Shown here: positions 9,853-18,667 of the stretch, in pieces
How the letters are laid out: each line of letters starts with the position of its first letter
Position numbering within the stretch: position 1 is the stretch's first letter
Assembly (NCBI RefSeq): GCF_004361885.1
Contig: NZ_SNWH01000003.1
Location: forward strand, 176,928-240,927
Reading direction: 5' to 3'
Length of the DNA: 64,000 nucleotides
Origin: Halomonas ventosae
GTDB taxonomy: Bacteria > Pseudomonadota > Gammaproteobacteria > Pseudomonadales > Halomonadaceae
Made by a program: the position numbers and the translations under genes
The notes under the pieces: model-generated
Told to the model about the DNA's origin: nothing
The model's database searches: none
What the model saw: only the letters and a program-made list of their open reading frames with translations

Positions 9853-10905
9853 ATGCCCGCCCCGGTTTCCGCAGACCCTCCCGTGCTGGTGCTCTATACC
9901 GGCGGCACCCTGGGCATGGTGCCGAGCCCGAAGGGCCTGGTCCCCGGCCGGAACATCAAGGCGCGGCTGCACCGAGCCCTGGACACCTTGCCTCCGGCGC
10001 GCCAGGCGAGCCTGCCGGCCTTCGAGGTACACGAGACCGATGTCCCCATCGATTCCAGCAGTGCCACGCCTGATGACTGGCAACGGCTCGCCGCCTTGGT
10101 GGCGCAGTGCTACCGGCAGCATGCCGGCATCGTCATCCTGCATGGCACCGATACCCTGGCCTGGACGGCCTCGAGCCTGGCCTTCCAGCTGCTGGGGCTG
10201 GACCGTCCGGTGATCCTCACCGGGGCCATGCGTCCCCTGGAGGCCGCCGAGAGTGACGCGGTGGCCAACGTCGAGGATGCACTACGCTTCGCGGTGGCGC
10301 CGCGCCTGCAGGAGGTGGCAATCTGCTTCGACGGCCGCCTGCTGCGCGGCTGCCGGAGCCGCAAGTGGCAGGCCCACGCCATCGATGCCTTCGAAAGCCC
10401 CAACCAGCCGCTGCTTGGCGAGCGGGTCGACGACGAAGTGGTGCTCTACCCGGGACGCAGCCTGGCGGATCACCAGCGCGGAGCCCCGCGCTTCGAGTTG
10501 CCCGACTACACCCCCTTGGCGGCGGGCGGCGTGGTTCGGCTAGTGCTCTGGCCTGGCCTCCAGGCATGGCAGGTCGAGGCCTGGCTGCGCGACGAACGTG
10601 TACGCGGGGCGGTGCTGGAGGTATGGGGCGGCGGTAACCTGCCCGACGACCCGGCACTGGTCGGGGCGCTTGCCCGGGCGAGCGGCGAGGGCAAGCTGCT
10701 GGCCGCCCTCAGTCAGTGTCCGCATGGGGCGGTGGCCTTCGGCGGCTACGCCGCCGGTCAGGGGCTCAGCGATGCCGGCGTGCTCTCGGCGGATGACATG
10801 ACCCCCGAGGCCACCTTCACCAAGCTGTTCCATCTGCTGGCCCAGCCCTTGGGGGAGCGCGAACGTCGACGACGCTTTCTCACGCCGCTGGTGGGCGAGC
10901 GTTGA
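9853..10905 (+). CDS. ansA: Type I L-asparaginase
   Basis: Enzyme of 350 residues that hydrolyses L-asparagine to aspartate and ammonia, expected in the cytosol since no signal peptide is visible. The catalytic signatures are present: YTGGTLGM at residues 15-22 with nucleophile Thr19, and HGTDT at 97-101. Length and the absence of a leader fit the cytoplasmic type I (AnsA) class rather than periplasmic AnsB. ATG at 9853 has CAGGAG 7 bases upstream, which decides the start over an earlier in-frame codon at 9766. It converges on the SRPBCC gene with only 10 bases between stops. Confidence 0.9.
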   Translation: MPAPVSADPPVLVLYTGGTLGMVPSPKGLVPGRNIKARLHRALDTLPPARQASLPAFEVHETDVPIDSSSATPDDWQRLAALVAQCYRQHAGIVILHGTDTLAWTASSLAFQLLGLDRPVILTGAMRPLEAAESDAVANVEDALRFAVAPRLQEVAICFDGRLLRGCRSRKWQAHAIDAFESPNQPLLGERVDDEVVLYPGRSLADHQRGAPRFELPDYTPLAAGGVVRLVLWPGLQAWQVEAWLRDERVRGAVLEVWGGGNLPDDPALVGALARASGEGKLLAALSQCPHGAVAFGGYAAGQGLSDAGVLSADDMTPEATFTKLFHLLAQPLGERERRRRFLTPLVGER

Positions 10906-10915
10906 GATGCCGCCA

Positions 10916-11326
10916 TCATAGCCGCGCCTCGACCCGCTCCAGGATTTGCCGACTGACCTTGTTGACCAGAGGCTTGGCCGCGCGGTTGACGGCCTTCTCC
11001 AGCAAGCGATTGCGAATCTCATAGGTCAGGGTCAGCGCGACCTCGGTGCCTTGCGCAACACGACGCAGGCGATAGCAGCCCCGATTACGCACCCCATCCA
11101 GCGATTCCCAGGCCAGCACTTCCGGGGCCCGCGCCTGGGTGATCGCCACGTCAAAGGTCCAGTCCATGCCCACCGCATGGACATGCCAGCGATAACGATC
11201 CTGCCCCAGCGGCTCGATGGCCTGGATCAGGTCAGAGTAGTCAGCAAAGTCCTCGACCCGCTCAAGCAGGGCAAAGACTCGCTCGGGGGGTGCCTTGAGA
11301 ATCGCGCTGTGTTCGATGGTGGCCAT
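10916..11326 (-). CDS. SRPBCC (START/polyketide-cyclase-like) family protein
   Basis: Protein of 136 residues with the Bet v 1-like helix-grip pattern: an N-terminal strand and helix (HSAILKAPPERVFALLERVEDFADYSDL), a run of strands (RYRWHVHAVGMDWTFDVAI, EVLAWESLDG, CYRLRRVAQGTEVALTLTYE) and a long C-terminal helix. This fold binds hydrophobic ligands; the ligand here cannot be predicted. It differs from the RatA/COQ10 branch in the usual conserved positions. It is a single gene convergent with ansA and lies 75 bases downstream of the U32 gene on the same strand. Confidence 0.75.
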   Translation of the reverse strand: MATIEHSAILKAPPERVFALLERVEDFADYSDLIQAIEPLGQDRYRWHVHAVGMDWTFDVAITQARAPEVLAWESLDGVRNRGCYRLRRVAQGTEVALTLTYEIRNRLLEKAVNRAAKPLVNKVSRQILERVEARL

Positions 11327-11401
11327 GCCGCTCCCTGTTCGTCGAACAATCGATGCCTACCATGTTCGCCAGTGGCCATGGATGTCCAGCCGTCGGCCGG
11401 C

Positions 11402-12832
11402 TCAGAGGTCGCGCATCAGCAGCGCGTACTCGATCCGCGCCCCCTCGATGGCCTCGCCCGGCACCGGGATACGCACCACATGGCCCGAGCCCGGCGCGGC
11501 ACCGACGGCTTCGCCGCGTCGGTTCTCGAGTTGCTCGAGCACGAAGCGACGGTTGCCGCCGGGCAGCATCAGTTCCATGCCGTCGCCGACCTCGAAACGG
11601 TTCTTGACGTCGACCTCGAGCACCCCGCGGTGCGGATCGTAGCCGATCACTTCGCCGACGAACTGCTGATGCACGCCCACCGAGTTGCCCTGCTCGTAGT
11701 TCTGGTACTCGTCATGAACGTGGCGACGGTAGAAGCCCTCCGTATAGCCGCGGTTGGCCAGGTTATCGAGTTCGTCCATCAGGCGTATGTCGAAGGGTCG
11801 GCCGGCCACGGCGTCATCGATGGCGCGGCGATAGACCTGGGCGGTGCGCGCCACGTAATAGTGAGACTTGGTGCGCCCCTCGATCTTCAGCGAGGTGACG
11901 CCCATCTCGGTGAGCCTAGGGACGTGCTGTACGGCGCGCAGATCTTTGGAGTTCATGATGTAGGTGCCGTGCTCGTCCTCGAACACCGGCATCAGCTCGC
12001 CGGGGCGGGTACGATCCTCGATCAGCGCCGAGAGCTCGTCCTGGCCCTCCACGCCACCCGCTGTGGCGGTGCTCTCCATCGACGAGGTGCTGCCGCCGCC
12101 GGAGGCGATCAGGCCGCTGCCCCGCTGCCCTCCATCGTGGGGTGTCCAGACGCCGCTTGCCGCGTGGGCGCGGGCCGAGTTGGCCGGCACCAGGTCGCCG
12201 CTCTCGTCGTGGGCGGCGGCCACGGTGTTGTACTTCCAGCGGCAGGCGTTGGTACAGGTGCCCTGATTGGGATCGCGATGGTTGAAATAACCGGAGAGCA
12301 GGCAGCGCCCGGAGTAAGCGATGCACAGCGCGCCATGGACGAAGGTTTCGATCTCCAGATCCGGGCACTCTGCGCGAATCTCGGCGATCTCGGCAAGCGA
12401 CAACTCCCGCGAGAGGATGATGCGGCTGATGCCCTGCTGCTGCCAGAAACGCGCCGCCGCCCAGTTGACCACATTGGACTGCACCGACAGGTGGATGACC
12501 TGCTCCGGCCAGCGCTCGCGGATCATCATGATCAGGCCCGGATCGGACATGATCAGCGCATCCGGGCCGGCCTCGATCACCGGTTCCATGTCGCGCAGGT
12601 AGCTCTTGAGCTTGCTGTTGTGCGGCGCGATGTTCGAGGCCACGTAGAACTGCTTGCCCCGCTCGTGGGCGTAGGCGATGCCCTTGTGCAGGTTGTCGAT
12701 CTTGAAGTCGTTGTTGCGCACGCGTAGCGAGTAGCGCGGCTGGCCGGCATAGACCGCATCGGCGCCGTAGGCGAAGGCGTAGCGCATGTTCTTGAACGTT
12801 CCCGCAGGGGAGAGCAGTTCGGGGGCTTGCAT
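11402..12832 (-). CDS. trhP: U32 family protein, TrhP/YegQ-like tRNA uridine hydroxylation protein
   Basis: Protein of 476 residues (E. coli TrhP/YegQ 453). It starts MQAPELLSPAGTFKNMRYAF, the standard U32 N-terminus, and carries the family signature HGALCIAYSGRCLLSGYF followed by NHRDPNQGTCTNACRW with its conserved cysteines. E. coli TrhP takes part in prephenate-dependent formation of 5-hydroxyuridine at tRNA position 34, although the family is named a peptidase. The second half contains DEHGTYIMNSKDLRAVQHV and KIEGRTKSHYYVARTAQVYR, both family blocks. Between them lies an unusually long Ser/Gly-rich linker (see findings). ATG at 12832 is chosen over a start at 13015 because homologs begin here. 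Confidence 0.88.
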   Translation of the reverse strand: MQAPELLSPAGTFKNMRYAFAYGADAVYAGQPRYSLRVRNNDFKIDNLHKGIAYAHERGKQFYVASNIAPHNSKLKSYLRDMEPVIEAGPDALIMSDPGLIMMIRERWPEQVIHLSVQSNVVNWAAARFWQQQGISRIILSRELSLAEIAEIRAECPDLEIETFVHGALCIAYSGRCLLSGYFNHRDPNQGTCTNACRWKYNTVAAAHDESGDLVPANSARAHAASGVWTPHDGGQRGSGLIASGGGSTSSMESTATAGGVEGQDELSALIEDRTRPGELMPVFEDEHGTYIMNSKDLRAVQHVPRLTEMGVTSLKIEGRTKSHYYVARTAQVYRRAIDDAVAGRPFDIRLMDELDNLANRGYTEGFYRRHVHDEYQNYEQGNSVGVHQQFVGEVIGYDPHRGVLEVDVKNRFEVGDGMELMLPGGNRRFVLEQLENRRGEAVGAAPGSGHVVRIPVPGEAIEGARIEYALLMRDL

Positions 12833-13005
12833 GGATTCACCGTTGTCAGGACGATGGCGCGCGTCGGCGCTGGAAAAAGAACGCACATTGTAGCAGCGAC
12901 GAGCGCCAGGCGCCGAAGACCCAACCAATTCTCGACCAGAGCAATTGCCATGACACTGACGGCTTCTCATTCGACGACCGAAAGCGCTTCGGCGTGCTCG
13001 GCTCC

Positions 13006-13263
13006 ATGAATACACGCGGTTGTCGGCCCGGATGCGGCGCCTGCTGCATCGCGCCCTCGATCAGTTCGCCGATTCCCGGCATGCCCGATGGCAAACCGGC
13101 GGGCGTACGCTGCGTGCAGCTCGATGATGCCAACCTCTGCCGGCTGTTCGGTGACACGCGCCGCCCGGCGGTATGCGCGCGCTTCGATTACGACCCCGAG
13201 CTGTGCGGCACGCGACGCGACGAGGCACTCAGCCGCATCGAGGCCCTGGAACTGGCCACCTGA
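13006..13263 (+). CDS. YkgJ-type cysteine-cluster protein
   Basis: Small protein of 85 residues with the YkgJ/UPF0153 cysteine pattern: CRPGCGACC near the N-terminus, then single cysteines in VRCVQ, NLCRLF, AVCARF and ELCG. The arrangement is expected to bind a zinc or Fe-S centre; function is unknown for this family. The first ATG at 13006 is taken because the cysteine motif begins immediately after it. It is divergent from trhP and convergent with the giant regulator, with 85 bases between stops. Confidence 0.8.
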   Translation: MNTRGCRPGCGACCIAPSISSPIPGMPDGKPAGVRCVQLDDANLCRLFGDTRRPAVCARFDYDPELCGTRRDEALSRIEALELAT

Positions 13264-13348
13264 GCCCCGCCCTCCCAATCGCAACGGCGCCCTGAGGGGC
13301 CCTTTGTGCTCTGCGGATCTGCCTATCGGGGCGTCAGAAGGCGGGGCG

Positions 13349-16300
13349 TCAGGAAGAGAGGTTCGCGGCATGGGGCAGGCGTTGATCGAGCAGGGTGCGC
13401 CAGCGCATCAACACCGGCGCATCGCTGGGACTCACCTCACCCAGCAAGCTGCGAAACGCCGCCCGGGAGGCTTTGTCACGAGGATCGATCAGGGTCAGCC
13501 ACAGCTCCAGGGCGGCGAGCTGCTGGTGCAGGTTGCCATCCTCCCGGGCCTGCCCCAGGGCCTGCTCGGCAAGACTCCTGACCTCCTCGGGGGAATGGCC
13601 CAGGCGCTGGCGCACACGTGCCAGATGCACGGCAAGCTCCGGGATGAACAAGGTGGTGCGTTCGCGGGCGATCATCAGGCACTGGTCGAGGTAGTCCTCG
13701 GCTTGAGTGAATTCTCCCAGCGCCAGACAGGCATCCACGTACCACAGCGCCGGGCGCTGGTGAGAGTCCCGACCGGTGACCTCGGCCAGCTCCTCCTGGG
13801 CCGACTCGATCTGGGCCAGCCCGTCCCGATCACCCGACAAGGCCCGTTGCCAGCCCAGCACGCTGCGCGCGGCCACCTGCCAGAGATGCAGATCCGGGGT
13901 ACCGGCCAGCTCGAAGGCCCGCTCGGCGCGCACGGTGGCGAGGTGCACGTGCCCCAGCTGGCGATACAGGGCCGCGGCATACATCAGCGCCATGGCCAGG
14001 CTCCCGGGGTGGCCGATCCGCTCGGCCAGCCGGATGGCCGACTCCACCTGCCGCTCGGCACGCTGGTAGTCGCCACGCAGGCAGAGCGTCCAGCCCTGGA
14101 AGCAGGCGGCCGCCACCTGGGGATGATCGGAGAACGGCAACCACTCGATCATCATCGGCACATTGAGCGGATCGATCTCCTCCAGGTGGTCATAGGCCTG
14201 AGAGATGCGCCCGGCCCAGTACTCGCAACAGGCCCGCGCGAAGTCGGCCAGGCGCCGGTAGCGCGGATCCTCGAGGCGCTCGGCGAGACCGGCCAGACGC
14301 GAGGCCAGCGAGAAGGCATCGGCATGGGCATGGCGCTGGCTGCAGCCCACCCACAGGCCCCACTGGACCAGGAAGGCCTGCTCCAGATCGCCGGGATCGT
14401 CGGGACTGGCCTGCTCCTGGGCGAGCAATTCCTGGGCTCTCACGAAACTCTCGTGGGCGGTGGGCGAACCATGCCCCTCCAGGGTGAAGGCAGCCTGGCC
14501 ACGCACGGTGAGCAGGCTAATCTCGCGCTCGGTCTGACCCGCCACATGGCGCAGGCTGACAAGGCCAAAGTCGGCCATCTTCAGCGCCGTGCGGTTGGCG
14601 CTGACCTTGAGGGCCTCGCGAGCGGCCAGTTCGAAGTAGCGGGCACCCCGGGCGTAGTGGCCACTGCGCCGCAGATGCGTGGCGAAGTCGCCGGGATGGC
14701 GGCTGATCCACATCGGGAAGTGCTCCTCGATCAGGCTGACCACCTGGCGATGGATGCTCACCCGCACGTCCCGGGGACAGGAGAGATAGGCAGCCTCCTG
14801 CAGCAGCTGATGGGTGAACTGGTATTCACGCTCGCCCTCTTCGCTCTCGGCCGGCTCGATGATCTCGAGCCGACGCATCTGCTCCAGCGCCGGGACCAGA
14901 CGACTCATCTCCCAGCCACTGCATTCGGTCAGGAAGTCGAGGCGGAAGCGGCGTCCCAGCACGGCCGCCACATGAGCCACTTCACGGTCGGCGTCGAGCT
15001 GGTCGATGCGGCTGGCCAACAGCCCCAGCAGGCCGCGGGGCAGCTCGTCGAGATGCACGCCACGCCCTTCGCGGCGATCCATGTCTACCCGGCGGCAGAT
15101 CTCCTGGAGATAGAGCGGAACGCCATCGCAGCGCTCGATGATCTGCCCGCGCAGCCGCGGGCTCAGGTGGATGCGATAGCGACGCGCCAGTTGCGAGAGC
15201 AGTCGCGAGGATTGCATGGCATCCAGCCGCCCCAGGGCGATCTGCTGATCCCAGTGCAGCTTGGCGGGCAATGCCTCGCGACCATGATGGCTGGCCACCA
15301 GCAGGAAGGGGCTATTGATCGGCAACCGCGCCTGGAGTCCGGTCAGCACCTTGAAGGAGGGCTCGTCGAGCCACTGCAAATCATCGATCATCAGCACCAG
15401 GGTACGCTCGCGGGACAGCTCGCGGATTAGCCGATGGACCAGTCCGACGACCAGCTCGACGGCCTCCCCGCTCTGGGCCAGCATCGCCATCTCGCGAGGC
15501 TCACGGACGCCGAGTGCCTCCTCCAGCAATAGCCGATGGTCTGCCCCGAGCGCCTCGTCATCGTTGAGCAGCCAGGAGAGCGCCTCGGCATCGATGCGCC
15601 CCCCCAGGTGCCAGCGCAGCAGCTGGCGCGCCACCCCATAGGGCTCCTGGACGGACAGCCGGGTGGTCGGCTGCCAGCAGATCGCCGCCTCGCTACTCTG
15701 CTCGAGCTGGCGGAAGCCCACCAGCAGCGCTGACTTGCCAAGCCCCGAGGGCCCCCGTACCAGCACGCTCTGGCGCAGGCCGATGCCGGCCCGAGCCAGG
15801 GCATCGCGCAGGGTTCGCAGAGCCCCCTCGCGCCCTACCAGACTGGGCGGCGGCACCTCGCGCCCACCCTCGTTGGTGCCGAGTACCAGCGCCCGCAGGC
15901 GCACCCGGCCGTCGCTGGCCACCAGCCGCGTGGAGAGCCGTGGCTGAAGGTCCAGCGCCGGCGGCATGTGCTGGCTGGCATCCTGGGAGATGACCAACTC
16001 GCTGCCCTCGGCGGCGCTCATCAGGTCCAGCGAGCCTTGGGACACCTGGCCGAGCGGGTCGACCAGGTGGCGCTCGGGCAGGTAGACCACGCGTCCGCTG
16101 TCCAGGCCGGCGGCCAGCTGAATGCGTGGCGGCTCACCTTCTCCGCTCCAGTGGCGCTGGGACTGCTCAGGAAGCACGCGCCGGCAGTGCTCGTAGAGCG
16201 CCACTAGTTCGGCCAGCTGATGCGCTGGGCCATGGGTGCCGAAACAGGCCAGGCCCAGCCCGCCCGTGGCTCCGGGCAGCCAGAAGCCACCCAGGTGATG

Positions 16301-17257
16301 GCACTGCTGCTCGAGCCAACGCATCAGCTCGATCTGCAGCGTCAGGCAGGCATGGGCATCGGCGCGCGCCGACAGGTCCGCGTTGAAGCGCAGGCGAATG
16401 GCCATGACCGACAGCTGGCGCTGCTCGATCTCATCTTCGCGAAGGGGCGTGCTGTCCATGGCCAGGGTGCGCGCAAAGGCACCGCTGGGGCCAAACTGCG
16501 CTCGTTCGGCCTGGCTATCGGACCAGTAGCGAGCTAATTGCAGAAAGGAGGGCTCCGGCTGCTGGCCAGAGAGCGCCAGCAACTGCAGGTAGGCATTGTA
16601 CTGCTCATGCGCAGCAGCCAGCTGGCCCTTTTCGGCGAGCTGGCGAACCAAGCGTTCGTGGAAAGGACCATAGCCGGAAAAGCGGCTGGCGAGCAACTCC
16701 AATACACCGTCAGACAGCGACTCCTGGCGCTCGAGCACGTTCTCGGCGAAGCGGATTACTCGTTGGCGCCATTCGTTGCGCACCTGTACCAGCCACCGCT
16801 GGAACTCGGCACAGCTGGCAAGATGCAGCTCCTCGGCGAGATCGCCGCGGTAACAGGCCAGCACCGCTTCGAGCGTGGCCACGTCAACGGGCCCCTCGAG
16901 CAGCGCCTGCAGTCGGTGCATGTCGAAACGCCAGTGTTCAGGCAGCCGGAAGGCAATGGTCTGGCGGGAGACCGACAACACCCGCTCGGCCTGGTCACCG
17001 AGTGACTGACGCAGGCAGTGCAAGGCATGACGTAGATTGGTACGCCCCGACGACAGGCCCTGATCGGGCCACAGCATTTCGGCCAGGGTGGCGCGGCTGA
17101 CCGGCTGATCGTGGAGCAGCAGGTAGATCAACAGCGCCTTGACCTTGTCGTAGCTGAACTGGGTCAGCACATCGTCGCCCAGTGTCAGGGAAAAATGGCC
17201 GAAGAGCGCCAGGTGGTCGCGGTCATTGTCGTCTACGTCGTCGGCAGCATTCCGCAT
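13349..17257 (-). CDS. Giant regulator: winged-helix/BTAD, degenerate cyclase domain, STAND ATPase, helical repeats
   Basis: Multidomain protein of about 1302 residues. Numbering here is from the alternative ATG at 17266. Residues 20-105 resemble an OmpR-like winged helix, 110-245 a bacterial transcriptional activation (BTAD) domain, 281-460 a class III nucleotide-cyclase fold, 475-760 an AAA/STAND ATPase with Walker A GPSGLGKS (505-512) and Walker B LVLMIDDLQWLD (623-634), and the rest TPR-like helices. In the cyclase part the metal aspartates are lost (VMAIRLRFNADL, GATGGLGLACFG), so it should be non-catalytic. The start at 17257 has AGGA 8 bases upstream; the one at 17266 is too close to it. 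It is the last gene of an operon with DUF1289 and miaE. The target and ligand are unknown. Confidence 0.85.
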   Translation of the reverse strand: MRNAADDVDDNDRDHLALFGHFSLTLGDDVLTQFSYDKVKALLIYLLLHDQPVSRATLAEMLWPDQGLSSGRTNLRHALHCLRQSLGDQAERVLSVSRQTIAFRLPEHWRFDMHRLQALLEGPVDVATLEAVLACYRGDLAEELHLASCAEFQRWLVQVRNEWRQRVIRFAENVLERQESLSDGVLELLASRFSGYGPFHERLVRQLAEKGQLAAAHEQYNAYLQLLALSGQQPEPSFLQLARYWSDSQAERAQFGPSGAFARTLAMDSTPLREDEIEQRQLSVMAIRLRFNADLSARADAHACLTLQIELMRWLEQQCHHLGGFWLPGATGGLGLACFGTHGPAHQLAELVALYEHCRRVLPEQSQRHWSGEGEPPRIQLAAGLDSGRVVYLPERHLVDPLGQVSQGSLDLMSAAEGSELVISQDASQHMPPALDLQPRLSTRLVASDGRVRLRALVLGTNEGGREVPPPSLVGREGALRTLRDALARAGIGLRQSVLVRGPSGLGKSALLVGFRQLEQSSEAAICWQPTTRLSVQEPYGVARQLLRWHLGGRIDAEALSWLLNDDEALGADHRLLLEEALGVREPREMAMLAQSGEAVELVVGLVHRLIRELSRERTLVLMIDDLQWLDEPSFKVLTGLQARLPINSPFLLVASHHGREALPAKLHWDQQIALGRLDAMQSSRLLSQLARRYRIHLSPRLRGQIIERCDGVPLYLQEICRRVDMDRREGRGVHLDELPRGLLGLLASRIDQLDADREVAHVAAVLGRRFRLDFLTECSGWEMSRLVPALEQMRRLEIIEPAESEEGEREYQFTHQLLQEAAYLSCPRDVRVSIHRQVVSLIEEHFPMWISRHPGDFATHLRRSGHYARGARYFELAAREALKVSANRTALKMADFGLVSLRHVAGQTEREISLLTVRGQAAFTLEGHGSPTAHESFVRAQELLAQEQASPDDPGDLEQAFLVQWGLWVGCSQRHAHADAFSLASRLAGLAERLEDPRYRRLADFARACCEYWAGRISQAYDHLEEIDPLNVPMMIEWLPFSDHPQVAAACFQGWTLCLRGDYQRAERQVESAIRLAERIGHPGSLAMALMYAAALYRQLGHVHLATVRAERAFELAGTPDLHLWQVAARSVLGWQRALSGDRDGLAQIESAQEELAEVTGRDSHQRPALWYVDACLALGEFTQAEDYLDQCLMIARERTTLFIPELAVHLARVRQRLGHSPEEVRSLAEQALGQAREDGNLHQQLAALELWLTLIDPRDKASRAAFRSLLGEVSPSDAPVLMRWRTLLDQRLPHAANLSS

Positions 17258-17290
17258 GGTGTTCATTCCTGCGTGGCGGAAGTGAAGGCC

Positions 17291-17932
17291 TCAGGCCGGC
17301 ACGCCGCTGTGAAAACGAAAGGCCGTGTCGGGCATGGTGACAAGCGCGGCCTCATGCTCGGAAAAAAAGGCGATGCGCGAGTCGATGGGCGCCGGGGACA
17401 GGCGGCGCGCCAGCATCAGGTAATCTTCAAAATGGCGACCTTCTGACTTAACCAGACTGAGATAGAACTTGGCAAGCTCCTCATCAAGATGCGGCACCAG
17501 GCAGGCAAAGCGCTCGCAGCTGCGTGCCTCGATCAAGGCACCGATGATCAGAATATCCACCAGCCGCTCCGGCTCCTGCTGGCGGACATGGCAGCGCAGA
17601 CCCTCAGCGTAGCGCGAGGCGCTGATGTGGCGGTAAACAATGCCCCGCGCCTCCATCAGCTTGACGACCTGCTCGAAGTGCAGCAGCTCCTCGCGAGCGA
17701 GCTGGCTCATCTTGCTCAGCAGCAGCGGCTGATGCACATAGCGGTAGAGCAGGCTCATGGCCGTGGAGGCGGCCTTCTTTTCGCACTGAGCATGGTCGAT
17801 CAGCAACAGCTCGGGGTTGGCCAGGGCCCACGTCACCCAAGCAACAGGGGTGGCACAGGGCAAAAATGCCCGCAACTGGGCAGACAGCAGGTCTCGGCAG
17901 TCGGTCGTCTCTAGGCTCGGCATCGGCGGCAT
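17291..17932 (-). CDS. miaE: tRNA-(ms2io6A37)-hydroxylase
   Basis: Non-haem di-iron monooxygenase of 213 residues that hydroxylates the isopentenyl group of ms2i6A at tRNA position 37, using oxygen. The four-helix ferritin-like core carries the metal ligands: Glu51 (CEKKA), Glu82 and His85 (EELLHF), Glu136 (IEARSCE), and Glu164 with His167 (SEGRHF). The ATG at 17932 overlaps the last base of the upstream DUF1289 stop codon (TGATG), so the two are coupled; an in-frame TTG at 17935 is less likely. The giant regulator starts 33 bases downstream on the same strand. Confidence 0.93.
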   Translation of the reverse strand: MPPMPSLETTDCRDLLSAQLRAFLPCATPVAWVTWALANPELLLIDHAQCEKKAASTAMSLLYRYVHQPLLLSKMSQLAREELLHFEQVVKLMEARGIVYRHISASRYAEGLRCHVRQQEPERLVDILIIGALIEARSCERFACLVPHLDEELAKFYLSLVKSEGRHFEDYLMLARRLSPAPIDSRIAFFSEHEAALVTMPDTAFRFHSGVPA

Positions 17933-18384
17933 CAAGGGTCCGGTATCAGCAGGTCGGGCATGGGCAGTCGTGGCTGTCGCCGTTCGGCGGCGGCCAGTAG
18001 ATCGGTGATGATACGCTCATGCAAGCAGGCCGCGTCCTCGCCGTCGCGGCCTGCCAGCCCGTAGCGCGCGAGCTCGCGGATACGGCCACGCCCCACCCGC
18101 AGCAGCTCGACAGCTCTGGAGAGCGGCGGCTGCTCCTCACGGAAGCGGATCCGATGACGGCGCAGCTGAGCCTCCAGGCGCTTGGCATCGATCACCTGCA
18201 GATAGCGCCCGGCGACCTCGCCACGCAATTCATCGAGCTCGACCATGCAACGCTGGCGCTGCCCGGCAGACAGCGCCGACCAGTCGCGGATTTCGCTGTC
18301 GATACGCTGACAACCGCGACAGACCCGATCCCCCAGGCTGGTCGAGCATAGCCCGACGCAGGGCGAGATGATCCGCTCTCCCAT
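17932..18384 (-). CDS. DUF1289 family protein
   Basis: Protein of 150 residues beginning MGERIISPCVGLCSTSLGD, then RVCRGCQRIDSEI. The four cysteines (SPCVGLC and CRGC) form the DUF1289 metal-binding knuckle; the family has no firm function but is commonly linked to Fe-S or zinc binding. The C-terminal half is Arg-rich and probably helical, longer than the minimal 60-80 residue family members. The ATG at 18384 is preceded by GGGAGAGG, which favours it over the upstream TTG at 18399. It is the first gene of the DUF1289-miaE-regulator operon and diverges from acnB. Confidence 0.85.
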   Translation of the reverse strand: MGERIISPCVGLCSTSLGDRVCRGCQRIDSEIRDWSALSAGQRQRCMVELDELRGEVAGRYLQVIDAKRLEAQLRRHRIRFREEQPPLSRAVELLRVGRGRIRELARYGLAGRDGEDAACLHERIITDLLAAAERRQPRLPMPDLLIPDP

Positions 18385-18667
18385 GCCTCTCCCGTTCAAT
18401 TCAATTTGACCTGCGCTAACAAAGCATCATGGTAACGTGGGAAACATCGGCCTGGCATCCACAAGTTGTCACCGACCAATGTTCAAGGGGGTTAACCGGG
18501 CCTCACCTTAACATTGTCGACAGTTTCCACTATGATCGCGCCACCGCTGGACCGCCTGGCAAACGGAAGACACTGCCCGCCGCCTTTTCCTTGCCGAAGC
18601 ATGGCTTGCGTCGACATTCGACAAAGGTCTTGTGGCTTCGGCCACCACCACCGATGAGGGCCCCAAC

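Noticed and set aside
13088..15430. 780-codon plus-strand frame opposite the giant regulator
   Set aside because: It is antisense to a protein with clear domains, and its Gln/His/Gly-rich translation is typical of GC-rich antisense frames.
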